DNA of 64,000 nucleotides from Acidobacteriota bacterium (lineage in GTDB: Bacteria > Acidobacteriota > Terriglobia > Terriglobales > SCQP01). The number at the start of each line of letters is the position of its first letter. Within the stretch, counting starts at the first letter, position 1. The translations under genes and the position numbers were made by a program. Location of the stretch: assembly GCA_027459505.1 (NCBI GenBank), contig DAIDIE010000022.1, positions 88,819-152,818 on the forward strand, read 5' to 3'. Below, piece after piece: positions 45,609 through 54,761 of the stretch. The notes under the pieces were generated by a model. That model had not been told where the DNA came from and made no database searches. It was given only the letters and a program-made list of their open reading frames with translations.

Positions 45609-46746
45609 TTCCGTGGCCGCTTTCGAGCTGCCCCTGCGGCCCTCCAGCGCGGCGCGTTTCGACCTGGTCAGCCTGGGAGAGGTGATGTTGCGCCTTGATC
45701 CCGGCGACTTCCGCATCGCCACCACGCGGCAGTTCCGCGCCTGGGAGGGTGGCGGAGAATACAACGTGGCGCGCGGCCTGGCGCGCTGCTTTGGACTGCG
45801 CACCGCGGTGGTCACCGCCTTCGCCGATAACCCGGTGGGACGCCTGATCGAAGACCTCATGCGCCAGGGCGGCGTCGATCTGCGCTTTGTGCGCTGGCTT
45901 CCCCACGATGGCGTGGGGCGCAGCGTGCGCAATGGGCTGAACTTCACCGAGCGCGGCTTCGGCCTGCGCGCGGCGCTGGGCTGCTCCGACCGCGGACACA
46001 CCGCCGCCTCGCAACTGCGTCCGGGAGAGATCGACTGGGACGCGGTCTTTGCCGGAACCAAAGGGCAGGGAAGCGCCGCCGGGGGCGGGGCGCGCTGGTT
46101 CCATACCGGAGGCATCTTCGCCGCTCTTTCGGAAACCACCGCCGCCGTCGCCGAGGAGGCCATGCGCGCCGCCCGCCGCCATGGCGTGGTGGTCTCCTAC
46201 GACCTCAACTACCGCCCCTCGCTGTGGAAGTCGATTGGGGGCAGCGCGCGCGCCCAGCAGGTGAACCGCACGCTCGCGCCGCTGGTGGACGTGATGTTTG
46301 GCAACGAGGAAGACTTCACCGCCGCGCTCGGCTTCCAGGTGGAAGGCGCCGACGAGCACCTGCTGCAACTGGAAACCGCCGGCTTCCGCCGCATGATGGA
46401 GAGGGTGGTCGAGAGCTTTCCCAATCTCAAGGTCATCGCCACCACGCTGCGCCACGCGCATACCGCCTCGCGTAACGACTGGGGCGCCATCTGCTACGCC
46501 GGCGGCCAACTCTATGAGGCGCCCGGCTGGAAGCAACTGGAAATCTATGACCGCGTTGGCGGCGGCGACTCGTTCGCCTCGGGCTTTATTTATGGATTGC
46601 TCAGCGGGCGCGGCCCGCAATGGGCGCTGGAGTGCGGCGCCGCGCATGGCGCGCTGGCGATGACCACTCCCGGGGACACCAGCATGGTCACCCAGTCCGA
46701 AGTCGAGCGCGCCATGAAACGCGGCTCCGCCAGAGTAGATCGCTAA
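45601..46746 (+). CDS. PfkB family sugar kinase (2-keto-3-deoxygluconate kinase-like)
   Basis: LVSLGEVMLRLDPGDFR, GGGEYNVARGLARC, YDLNYRPSLW, DRVGGGDSFASGFIYGLL. Confidence 0.9.
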   Translation: MTDSVAAFELPLRPSSAARFDLVSLGEVMLRLDPGDFRIATTRQFRAWEGGGEYNVARGLARCFGLRTAVVTAFADNPVGRLIEDLMRQGGVDLRFVRWLPHDGVGRSVRNGLNFTERGFGLRAALGCSDRGHTAASQLRPGEIDWDAVFAGTKGQGSAAGGGARWFHTGGIFAALSETTAAVAEEAMRAARRHGVVVSYDLNYRPSLWKSIGGSARAQQVNRTLAPLVDVMFGNEEDFTAALGFQVEGADEHLLQLETAGFRRMMERVVESFPNLKVIATTLRHAHTASRNDWGAICYAGGQLYEAPGWKQLEIYDRVGGGDSFASGFIYGLLSGRGPQWALECGAAHGALAMTTPGDTSMVTQSEVERAMKRGSARVDR

Positions 46747-46756
46747 GAAAGGAGAA

Positions 46757-46850
46757 GTTGCCAGTCAGGTCAGTTGTCAGTTGCCAGTTGTCAGTTGTGA
46801 GTCGTGAGTTGCCAGTTGTGAGTTGTCAGTTGCCAGCTCAGTTATCAGCT
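46757..46850. repeat. heptad array downstream of the sugar kinase
   Basis: ttgccagtcaggtcagttgtcagttgccagttgtcagttgtgagtcgtgagttgccag... Confidence 0.85.
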
Positions 46851-46867
46851 AACCTCTGGGCGCAAAC

Positions 46868-47160
46868 CGTGCGCTGTTCGTTTCTGTTTAGCCGAGGTCA
46901 AGCGCGCCGTTAACGATCAGTAACGCCCCACGGTAAACCGTCAACTGTAAACTGTGAACTGTAAGCCGTCCGTCGTGCGCTGTTCGTTTCTGTTTAGCCG
47001 AGGTCAAGCCGCGCCGCCAACGATCAGCAACGCCCCACGGTGAACTGTAAACTGTGAACTGTAAACTGTTCGCCGTGCGCTGTTCGTTTCTGTTTAGCCG
47101 AGGTCAGCCGCGCCGTTAACGATCAGCAACGCCCCACGGTAAACCGTCAACTGTAAACTG
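46868..47160 (+). repeat. three tandem ~100-bp higher-order repeats combining a GCCGAGGTCA module with a heptad array
   Basis: cgtgcgctgttcgtttctgtttagccgaggtca...aacgatcagYaacgccccacggt + heptads, starting at 46868, 46974, 47074. Confidence 0.9.
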
Positions 47161-47176
47161 CTGCGCAGCCCCCGGC

Positions 47177-47210
47177 AACCGACAACTGACAACCGACAAC
47201 CGACAACTGC
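47177..47210. repeat. heptad array abutting the KDPG aldolase start
   Basis: aaccgacaactgacaaccgacaaccgacaactg followed by a C-run and ATG 47219. Confidence 0.85.
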
Positions 47211-47218
47211 CCCCCCCC

Positions 47219-47875
47219 ATGTCTCCCACTCTCCAACGCATACATGCCACCGGCCTGGTGCCGGTCATCCGCGCCGAGTCCGCCGAAACCGCGGTGCGCG
47301 CCATTGACGCGGTGCGCGCCGGCGGCGTGGACGTCGTTGAAATCACCATGACCGTGCCCGGCGCCATCGACGTGATTGCCCAGGTCGCCCGCCGCTGCGG
47401 TGACAGTGTGGTCGTGGGCGCGGGCACCGTGCTGGACGAGGTGACCGCTCGGCAGTGCATCCTGGCCGGGGCGCAGTTCGTCGTGAGTCCCGCCCTCGAC
47501 CTCGCAACGATTGCCTGCTGCCGCCGCTATGGCGTGCCCATCGTGCCCGGCGCGCTGACGCCTACTGAAATCGTTGCCGCCTGGACGGCGGGCGCGGACG
47601 CGGTGAAGGTCTTTCCCGCCGGCGCCCTGGGCGGCCCTTCTTATATCAAGTCGCTGAAGGCCCCGCTGCCGCGGATTCCGCTGCTGCCCACCGGAGGCGT
47701 AAGTCTCACCACCGCCGCTGCTTTTATCCAGGCTGGCGCCTGGGCGCTGGGCGTGGGCGCCGACCTGATCGATCTCAAACTGCTGGCCAAAGGCGAGGAC
47801 ACGGTGATCTCCGAACGCGCCCGCCAGTTCGTCAACATCGTTGCCGAGGCGCGCGCCGCCTCCGGGAGCAAGTGA
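47219..47875 (+). CDS. eda: bifunctional KHG/KDPG aldolase
   Basis: [68 protein letters not shown]. Confidence 0.95.
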   Translation: MSPTLQRIHATGLVPVIRAESAETAVRAIDAVRAGGVDVVEITMTVPGAIDVIAQVARRCGDSVVVGAGTVLDEVTARQCILAGAQFVVSPALDLATIACCRRYGVPIVPGALTPTEIVAAWTAGADAVKVFPAGALGGPSYIKSLKAPLPRIPLLPTGGVSLTTAAAFIQAGAWALGVGADLIDLKLLAKGEDTVISERARQFVNIVAEARAASGSK

Positions 47876-47880
47876 ACGCC

Positions 47881-49089
47881 ATGAAGATCAAAGACGCCAA
47901 GGTTTTCGTAAGCTGTCCCGACCGCAACTTCATCACCCTGAAGATTTACACCGACCAGGGCATCTACGGGCTGGGTGACGCCACCCTCAACGGCCGTGAA
48001 CTCTCCGTGGCCAGTTACCTGAGCGATCACGTCATCCCCTGCCTGATCGGCCGCGATCCCTTCCAGACCGAAGACATCTGGCAGTACCTCTACAAGGGCG
48101 CCTACTGGCGCCGCGGTCCGGTCACCATGACCGCGATTGCCGCGGTGGACATGGCGCTGTGGGACATCAAGGGCAAGGCGCTCAATACCCCGGTATATAA
48201 CCTGCTGGGCGGCAAGAGCCGCACCGGCGTGCTGGTCTACGGACACGCCAACGGCCGCGACATCGCCGAGACGGTGGACCGGGTAGGCGAATACATGGGC
48301 CTGGGTTACAAGGCGATTCGCGCCCAGAGCGGCATTCCCGGCCTGGAGTCGACTTATGGCGTGGCCAAAGACAAGCTCTTTTACGAGCCCGCCGAAAAGG
48401 GCTTGCCGCCCGAAAACCTGTGGTCCACCGAAAAGTATCTGCTGCACGTCCCCAAGCTCTTTGAGACCTTGCGCGTGAAGTACGGGGAAGACGTGCACCT
48501 GCTGCACGACGCGCATCACCGTCTGCGGCCCATTGAAGCGGCGCGGCTGGGCAAGAGCCTGGAACCCTACCACCTGTTTTGGCTGGAAGACCCCGTACCG
48601 GCGGAGTTGCAGGAAGGCTTCCGTCTCATCCGCCAGCACACCACCACCCCGCTCGCGGTGGGCGAGGTGTTTAACGCTATCTGGGATGCCAACCTGCTCT
48701 TCACCGAGCAATTGGTCGACTACATTCGCACCACCGTGGTCCACGGCGGCGGTATCACCCATCTCAAGAAGATGGCCAGCATGGCGGAGATCTACCACGT
48801 ACTGACCGGCTGTCATGGCGCCACGGACTTGTCGCCGGTGGCGATGGCGGCGGCCCTGCACTTCGACATCAGCATCAATAACTTCGGCATTCAGGAGTAC
48901 ATGCGCCACACGGACAAGACCGATGAGGTGTTTCCGCACGCCTATTACTTCAAAGACGGCATGCTGTATCCGGGAGACCAGCCGGGGCTGGGCGTCGACT
49001 ACGACGAGAAGCTCGCGGAAAAGTTTCCTTACGAGCGCGCCTACCTGCCGGTAAACCGCAAACTCGATGGAACGATGTACAACTGGTAG
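47881..49089 (+). CDS. D-mannonate dehydratase (ManD / RspA-like enolase superfamily)
   Basis: [74 protein letters not shown]. Confidence 0.92.
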   Translation: MKIKDAKVFVSCPDRNFITLKIYTDQGIYGLGDATLNGRELSVASYLSDHVIPCLIGRDPFQTEDIWQYLYKGAYWRRGPVTMTAIAAVDMALWDIKGKALNTPVYNLLGGKSRTGVLVYGHANGRDIAETVDRVGEYMGLGYKAIRAQSGIPGLESTYGVAKDKLFYEPAEKGLPPENLWSTEKYLLHVPKLFETLRVKYGEDVHLLHDAHHRLRPIEAARLGKSLEPYHLFWLEDPVPAELQEGFRLIRQHTTTPLAVGEVFNAIWDANLLFTEQLVDYIRTTVVHGGGITHLKKMASMAEIYHVLTGCHGATDLSPVAMAAALHFDISINNFGIQEYMRHTDKTDEVFPHAYYFKDGMLYPGDQPGLGVDYDEKLAEKFPYERAYLPVNRKLDGTMYNW

Positions 49090-49102
49090 AGGAGGGACCG
49101 TC

Positions 49103-49879
49103 GTGGGCTTTCGCCAACTTGAACTCAATGGACGCACCGCGGTTGTCATTGGCGGTACTTCGGGAATTGGTCTGGCCATCGCGCGCGGGCTGGCCGAAGC
49201 CGGCGCCGACGTGGTCGCCACCGCGCGCAAACAGGAAAACGTGGACGCCGCCGCGGCGCAGATGGAAGCCCTCGGGCGCCGCAGTCTGCGCCAGACTTGC
49301 GACGTCACCAGCCGCGAGTCGATCCAGGCATTGCTGGACGCCAGTGTGGCCGAGTTCGGCAAGGTCGACATCCTGGTGAACTCCGCCGGCCGCACCAAAC
49401 GCACGCCCACCGTGGACGTGCCCGAGCAGGAGTGGAACGACATCATGGAGACCAACCTGACCGGACTGCTGCGCGCCTGCCAGATCTTCGGCCGCCACAT
49501 GATCGAGCGCAAGTACGGGCGCATTATCAACATCGCCTCGCTGAGCTCCTTTGTGGCGCTCTACGAGGTTGCCGCTTACACCGCCAGCAAGGCGGCGGTG
49601 GCGGCGCTGACCAAATCGCTGGCGGTGGAGTGGGCGCCGTTCGGCGTAAACGTCAACGCCATTGCTCCGGGCGTCTTCCGCACCGCGCTGAACACCAACC
49701 TGCTGGACAACACCCCGCGCGGACAGGAGTTCAAGCTGCGCACCCCAATGCGCCGCTTCGGCAACGTCGACGAGCTGGCGGGCGCGGGCGTCTTCCTGGC
49801 TTCGGAAGCGGCCAGCTTCGTCACCGGCCATGTGCTGGCGGTAGACGGCGGCTTTTTGGCCAGCGGCGTCAATCAGTAG
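49103..49879 (+). CDS. SDR family oxidoreductase
   Basis: GGTSGIGLAIARGLAEAGADVV, NSAGRTKRTP, YTASKAAV catalytic motif; GTG start with ggaggg upstream. Confidence 0.92.
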   Translation: MGFRQLELNGRTAVVIGGTSGIGLAIARGLAEAGADVVATARKQENVDAAAAQMEALGRRSLRQTCDVTSRESIQALLDASVAEFGKVDILVNSAGRTKRTPTVDVPEQEWNDIMETNLTGLLRACQIFGRHMIERKYGRIINIASLSSFVALYEVAAYTASKAAVAALTKSLAVEWAPFGVNVNAIAPGVFRTALNTNLLDNTPRGQEFKLRTPMRRFGNVDELAGAGVFLASEAASFVTGHVLAVDGGFLASGVNQ

Positions 49880-49976
49880 TTGTCAGTCAGTTGTCAGTTG
49901 CCAGTTGTCAGTTGTCAGTGCCGGTCGCCAGTTGTCAGTAGCAGTCGCCGGTTGTCAGTGGCAAGTCCTCAGTTGT
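49877..49976. repeat. heptad array abutting the SDR stop codon
   Basis: tagttgtcagtcagttgtcagttgccagttgtcagttgtcag... Confidence 0.88.
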
Positions 49977-49980
49977 CCAA

Positions 49981-50020
49981 AACAAAGGGCTGGAGCGAAG
50001 CTCCAGCCCTTTGTTCCGTT
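49981..50020. terminator. bidirectional intrinsic terminator
   Basis: AACAAAGGGCTGGAG-CGAAG-CTCCAGCCCTTTGTT then ccgtttt, between convergent genes. Confidence 0.88.
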
Positions 50021-50025
50021 TTATG

Positions 50026-50096
50026 CGGAGGTCAATCCACGGCGCCCGACGAACAGCCCCGCCGTACGGTCAACTGACAACCGTCAACTGACAACT
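50026..50096. repeat. GGAGGTCA-type module plus heptad array abutting the esterase stop
   Basis: ggaggtcaatccacggcgcccgacgaacagccccgccgtacggtcaactgacaaccgtcaactgacaactc. Confidence 0.8.
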
Positions 50097-51724
50097 CACT
50101 TCTGGCTCTTCTCCACCAGATTCATCTGCTTCTCCCACGGATCACGTCCTCCCGTGGCGGTGCCCTGTGGCGTGAAGATCATCAAGCCATCCCCCTGCTG
50201 GCTGTAACGCGGCCAATGCGCCAGTCCTGCTCCGTTGGGGTTGCCGGTCTTGGCGAAGTTCACCCAGTAGGCGTGCATGGTGCGCGCCATTTGTTCATCC
50301 TGCGCGCTGGTCTTTTTGCCGTAGTGAAAGCGCACGGTATCAAACGCGAAGGGGATTTCGGTGGCGTGCGGCGCTCCCGGCCACTTGGGACGCATGCTGG
50401 TCGCGACATAAGAGAAGCGGTACACGTAAGTGGGCTGCCCTTTTTGCGCGACGCTGGCCGCGACAAAGCGTGCCGGCTCGAGCATGATGCGCTCCGAACC
50501 CACCCGCTCGCGTAAAGCCATCAGCTTCGCTTTGCCGCTGGGGTCAAACAGTTGCTGCGCCTCCTGACTCTGCGCACCGAAGCTGGAGAACAATTGCTGC
50601 TCATTCGCTGCGGGCAGCGGCCCGATGTCCATGCTGTTGGCCCCGGTCACGATCGGTACGGCAACCTCCTTGCCTTCCTTGTAGGCCTGCTCGACTGGCT
50701 CGGGCATGATCTTGCCGTCAATCATGGGCCCGGAGTAGATGTCGCGCTGCTTGCCCATGCTGGCCATATTGATGCCGTCAACGATCTGGTGCGCGGAGAG
50801 GCGGCGCAGCGCGGCCAGCGCCGCGGCTCCGGTCCCGTGGATCCCCATATGGCGGGCGAAGTTGACGCCCAGCTGCACGGCGGAGGGACGCGTCGCGGTC
50901 GAGGTGTTGAGTTGCGGCGGCGGCAGGATGTTGTCGCGTCCGCCACCGGACTCGACCATGGCGCGCTCGAACAGCCCGCGCGCCAGCGGCGAGGTCATCA
51001 GCATGTTCACCGACATGCCGCCCGCCGACTCGCCAAAGATGGTGACCTGATTGGGGTCACCGCCAAACTGCCCAATGTTCTGTTGCACCCATTTCAGCGC
51101 GGCAATCTGGTCGAGGAAGGCGTAGTTGCCCAGCGGCTGTCCCTGCTGCTCTTTCAACAGCGCCGGGAAAGCGAAAAAGCCGAAACGCCCGAGGCGGTAA
51201 TTGAAGCTGACGAAGACCAGGCCATCCTGCGCGAAGCGGTAGCCGTCGTAGACGCTCGGCGAGGAGCCGCCATTGACGAAGCCGCCGCCGTAGATCCAGA
51301 CCATCACCGGCAGGTGTTTGCCGGTGGCGTTGCGCGGCCGCCAGACGTTGAGGTACAGGCAGTTCTCGCTGGGCGTGTTGCCGAGCGGGGCGGCGTCACC
51401 GGGAAAAGGAAGCTGCATGCAGTCGGGTCCGTACTGGGTGGCGGAGCGGATGTTGTCCCACCCCTTCACCGGCTGCGGCGCCCGCCAGCGCAGCTTGCCG
51501 ATGGGCGGCTGCGCGAAGGGAATGCCGAGAAAGGCGTCCACGCCGCGTTCCACCTTGCCGCGTACGCGCCCGCTGGCGATGCGCACCACGGGACCCGCAT
51601 GGGCAGCCGCCGCGGCCGCTTTTTTGTGCGCGGCTTGATGATGAGCTTGTTGGGAGGCTTGCAGGGAGAAAGGCAGGAAAAGACTGAAGGCGCCGGCCAG
51701 CGCAGCAAGGATTGGTTTCCGCAT
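50096..51724 (-). CDS. type B carboxylesterase/lipase family protein
   Basis: FLGIPFAQPPIGKLRWRAPQPV, SENCLYLNVWRP, TIFGESAGGMSVNML; start trimmed to the signal-peptide Met (MRKPILAALAGAFSLFLPFSLQA). Confidence 0.93.
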   Translation of the reverse strand: MRKPILAALAGAFSLFLPFSLQASQQAHHQAAHKKAAAAAAHAGPVVRIASGRVRGKVERGVDAFLGIPFAQPPIGKLRWRAPQPVKGWDNIRSATQYGPDCMQLPFPGDAAPLGNTPSENCLYLNVWRPRNATGKHLPVMVWIYGGGFVNGGSSPSVYDGYRFAQDGLVFVSFNYRLGRFGFFAFPALLKEQQGQPLGNYAFLDQIAALKWVQQNIGQFGGDPNQVTIFGESAGGMSVNMLMTSPLARGLFERAMVESGGGRDNILPPPQLNTSTATRPSAVQLGVNFARHMGIHGTGAAALAALRRLSAHQIVDGINMASMGKQRDIYSGPMIDGKIMPEPVEQAYKEGKEVAVPIVTGANSMDIGPLPAANEQQLFSSFGAQSQEAQQLFDPSGKAKLMALRERVGSERIMLEPARFVAASVAQKGQPTYVYRFSYVATSMRPKWPGAPHATEIPFAFDTVRFHYGKKTSAQDEQMARTMHAYWVNFAKTGNPNGAGLAHWPRYSQQGDGLMIFTPQGTATGGRDPWEKQMNLVEKSQK

Positions 51725-51929
51725 TGTCTTTTGTTCCCCGGACGATTGGATTGGACCGCAAGGACATTCGCACTCGCAACCGCGGGGCTGCCATATGAAC
51801 TTGCCACGCGCACTCGCCACCGCGGGGCGAATCCCTTTCAGCCTACGCCCCTTGCGCCCCCTGCGTCCACTATTGTCGTTGCAAGGACGATCCGCAAAAT
51901 CAACGAATCCGCCGGGCGGCCCGACCCTA

Positions 51930-52114
51930 AGGAGCGAGCTCCAGAGCCCTCCCTCTGGAAGGAATCGTCGGAGGCGACCTCCACTGGAGGACCGCGTGGC
52001 TCGCGCGGGATGAATACCTCATCGCGGCGGCTTCACGGTTAACCGGAGAGCGTGTCAGCGACCCCACGCCGGACAATGCTGGCGGACGGCTGAAGAAACG
52101 AAGCCGCGCTCCCC
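51930..52114 (+). repeat. diverged family A copy A8
   Basis: aggagcgagctccagagccctccctctgg...gcggcttcacggttaaccggagagcgtgtcagcgaccc...ggcggacggctgaagaaacgaagccgcgct. Confidence 0.7.
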
Positions 52115-52138
52115 TAAGTGCGAAGGTATGGCAATATA

Positions 52139-52153
52139 GTTGTAAATACAGAT
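52139..52153. promoter_or_regulatory. candidate GntR/LacI operator upstream of fructokinase
   Basis: GTTGTAAATACAGAT, 13/15 identical to the reverse complement of 54512-54526. Confidence 0.5.
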
Positions 52154-52240
52154 GCGTTTATCCTGTCAGTACATGTCAGCCCCAACGCGAACGGCGGTGA
52201 CTTCCTGCCGCGTTGGAGGTCCCTTGACCGTGCGGGCCGT

Positions 52241-53164
52241 ATGTCAGCGGGGGTGGTTTTGAAGATCGTCAGCATTGGTGAAATCCTTTGGGATATCGTT
52301 GGCCGGGCGGAATTTCTTGGCGGTGCGCCACTCAACTTTGCGGCTCATTCCCAACGCCTTGGCAATCAGGTGGCTCTGATATCGGCGTTGGGCGACGACG
52401 AGCGCGGCCGGCGAGCGCTGGGCGCGCTCAACGCTCTTGGCCTGTCGACCGCCTTCATTGCAATCACATCGAGCGCACCCACTGGCATGGCCGCCGTCTC
52501 GGTCGATACCTCGGGAAACCCTGCATTCGCCTTCAATCGTCCCTCCGCATATGATTGCGTTGAAACCGACGAACGACAGTTGGCCGCCCTTGCAGCCTTC
52601 AACCCGGACTGGATCTATTACGGAACCCTCGCGCAGACCTCCATTGAGAGCGAAAGGCGGCTGGAGCGCATTCTGGAGCGCTGTCCGCGCGCGGCCCGGT
52701 TCTATGATCTGAACCTCCGCGGGGGGCACTGGAATCCGCCTCTGGTTGAAAGGCTTTGCCGCGCCGCCACGGTTGTCAAGCTGAATGAGAGCGAAGCCGA
52801 ACTTCTCTTCCAGGGGGTGCGGCCTTCCGCGGATTTCACTCTTGAGACGTTCTGTCACCTGTGGGCGGAGACGTTTGATCTGGAATGTGTTTGTGTCACC
52901 CTCGGCGGCCGGGGCTGCGCAATTTACGTTTCAGGTGAATTCACTGTGGCGGCGGGTTATCCAGTGGCTGTGGAAGATACGGTAGGAGCCGGCGATGCAT
53001 TCGCGGCGGCCTTTCTTCAAGGTATGGGTCTAGGGTGGAAGCCTGATCGCGCGGCGTCGCTGGCCAATGCGCTGGGCGCCTTGGTGGCAAGCCGCATGGG
53101 CGCGATACCGGAATGGACAATGAACGAACTGCGGGCTCTGACGGCCGCCACATTCCACAAGTAG
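52241..53164 (+). CDS. PfkB family carbohydrate kinase (fructokinase-like)
   Basis: SIGEILWDIVGRAEFLGGAPLNFAAHSQRLG, DTVGAGDAFAAAFLQGM; fructan locus context. Confidence 0.9.
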   Translation: MSAGVVLKIVSIGEILWDIVGRAEFLGGAPLNFAAHSQRLGNQVALISALGDDERGRRALGALNALGLSTAFIAITSSAPTGMAAVSVDTSGNPAFAFNRPSAYDCVETDERQLAALAAFNPDWIYYGTLAQTSIESERRLERILERCPRAARFYDLNLRGGHWNPPLVERLCRAATVVKLNESEAELLFQGVRPSADFTLETFCHLWAETFDLECVCVTLGGRGCAIYVSGEFTVAAGYPVAVEDTVGAGDAFAAAFLQGMGLGWKPDRAASLANALGALVASRMGAIPEWTMNELRALTAATFHK

Positions 53165-53251
53165 GAGCAGTCCGCGCGGCCGCTCGTTCCGCGTGGCGGC
53201 TCTCTCCTCTGTGAGCGCGCCGCGCAGGGCAAGCCGGCTGGCCCAGTCCGG

Positions 53252-54364
53252 TTAGGCTCTGGTCGATTCCCGCACAACCAGTTTGAAATCGAGGAAAACA
53301 TCGCGCGCCGGCATCTTGGGGTGGGACGCGCGATCAAGCATCGTGCTCAAGGCGGCCACGCCTATTTCCAGGCAGGGTTGCTGGATAGTCGTGAGCGGTG
53401 TCCGCAGCATTTGCGCGTAACGGATGTCGTCCATGCCGGTCACTTTGATCTTCTCCGGAACGCGAATGCCCAGTGCGTCAAGCGAGGTCATGATCTGAGC
53501 GGCGGTAATATCGTTCGCGCAAACGATCGCGTCCGGCCGCAAGCGATCGACCAACCGGCGTATCCCCGTGCTGTCGCCCGGATCGCCTGTCACCGCCTCT
53601 ACCGATGCATCCTTCCTCTGGCCCACAGCCTCGCAACAACCCATCGCGCGAGCGCTCACGGTGGGAGCGGAATTCGGTTGCGCGAAGAAGACTATACGGC
53701 GCGCGCCCGCCTCCAAAACGTGCTGGGTGACGGCGAACCCGGCACGATGATTATCGATTCCCACCAGATCGAAGCGGCTGCGCCGCGGAAACTCACAGAT
53801 ATCGCGATCAAGCAAAACCACTGGAATTTCCGCCTCGTCGAAAGCGCTCGTAATCCGGCGATTGACTTCGTCCTTTCCCCCTAGCAATTCCAGGGGAGCA
53901 AAGAACACACCGGAAACCCCGCGCTGGATGTAGTACTGGCAAAGCTCCTCGGCCTGCGCTTCCCGCGAAGCGGCGGGCGAAACGGTAGGTCCCCAAAGCA
54001 GATCGTGGCCCTCTCCCACTCGCGCCATCGAGATTCCCCGGCAAATGGGCTCAAAGATTTCCGTGGTCCCCAGGTTTGGAATCAGCAGACCGAAGACCAA
54101 GCTGCCCTTGCGGCTGGGGGTACGCGCGAAGGTCCCCGAACCCGCCCGTCTGACAATGAGGCCCTCGTTCTCCAGTTGCGCCAGAGCACGGCCAACTGTC
54201 GGACGGCTGGCGTTGAAGCGCTCCACCAGTTCGTTTTCGCTGGGCAGCTTTCCGCCGGCCGCGTACTCGCCACTTCTCAAAGCGTTGAGGAGTTCGTTGT
54301 AGATCAGCTTATATTTGGGTGCGCCTTCCATTTTCAAGAGACTAGAAGCAGTATGCCTGCCCAT
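53252..54364 (-). CDS. GntR-type HTH / LacI-type ligand-binding transcriptional regulator (AraR-like architecture)
   Basis: YNELLNALRSGEYAAGGKLPSENELVERFNASRPTVGRALAQLENEGLIVRRAGSGTFA plus periplasmic-binding-like C-terminal domain. Confidence 0.92.
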   Translation of the reverse strand: MGRHTASSLLKMEGAPKYKLIYNELLNALRSGEYAAGGKLPSENELVERFNASRPTVGRALAQLENEGLIVRRAGSGTFARTPSRKGSLVFGLLIPNLGTTEIFEPICRGISMARVGEGHDLLWGPTVSPAASREAQAEELCQYYIQRGVSGVFFAPLELLGGKDEVNRRITSAFDEAEIPVVLLDRDICEFPRRSRFDLVGIDNHRAGFAVTQHVLEAGARRIVFFAQPNSAPTVSARAMGCCEAVGQRKDASVEAVTGDPGDSTGIRRLVDRLRPDAIVCANDITAAQIMTSLDALGIRVPEKIKVTGMDDIRYAQMLRTPLTTIQQPCLEIGVAALSTMLDRASHPKMPARDVFLDFKLVVRESTRA

Positions 54365-54511
54365 CCGGAGCGCTGTCTACGCGGCGCACTAGCCGCTGGC
54401 CGCATGGCCAAGCATAACCGCCCCAGCCCGCCTTTCCCGGTGTCGATCGGCCCTCAGTCCTTGCAATCTGCTAATCTCAAGTTCAGGCTTGTAGTATAGC
54501 CGCTTAAATAG

Positions 54512-54526
54512 ATTTGTATTGACAAC
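54512..54526. promoter_or_regulatory. candidate GntR/LacI operator overlapping the GH32 promoter -35
   Basis: ATTTGTATTGACAAC; overlaps TTGACA of TTGACA-N18-TACTAT. Confidence 0.5.
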
Positions 54527-54548
54527 ATGGGGCGCGGGCGCTTACTAT
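54519..54548 (+). promoter_or_regulatory. sigma70-like promoter of the GH32-MFS genes
   Basis: TTGACA (54519-54524), 18 bp spacer, TACTAT (54543-54548). Confidence 0.6.
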
Positions 54549-54561
54549 CCAGAACAAAACT

Positions 54562-54683
54562 GGCCAGGGCCGAGTCGAACAGATTTCGCGTTCGAACTCG
54601 GCACAAGTGAAAGCAAAGGTTCGGGGTTGCTTGAGGTCCCGTACCGCTGGTGCTTAGAGGTGGAATCAAAGCGGCCGTGCCGC
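54562..54683 (+). repeat. family B copy within the predicted 5' UTR of GH32
   Basis: ggccagggccgagtcgaacagatttcgcgttcgaactc...aaaggttcggggttgcttgaggtcccgtaccgctgg...gtggaatcaaagcggccgtgccgc. Confidence 0.85.
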
Positions 54684-54761
54684 TTCAATATGCCTGCTTG
54701 CGCTCTTTCAGGCCGGAAACGGCGGGGAGATGCGGGTAGCGGCAACACAGGGTATTCAGGA

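Noticed and set aside
47641-49533. 630 aa ORF on the minus strand
   Set aside because: Shadow of eda/manD/SDR.
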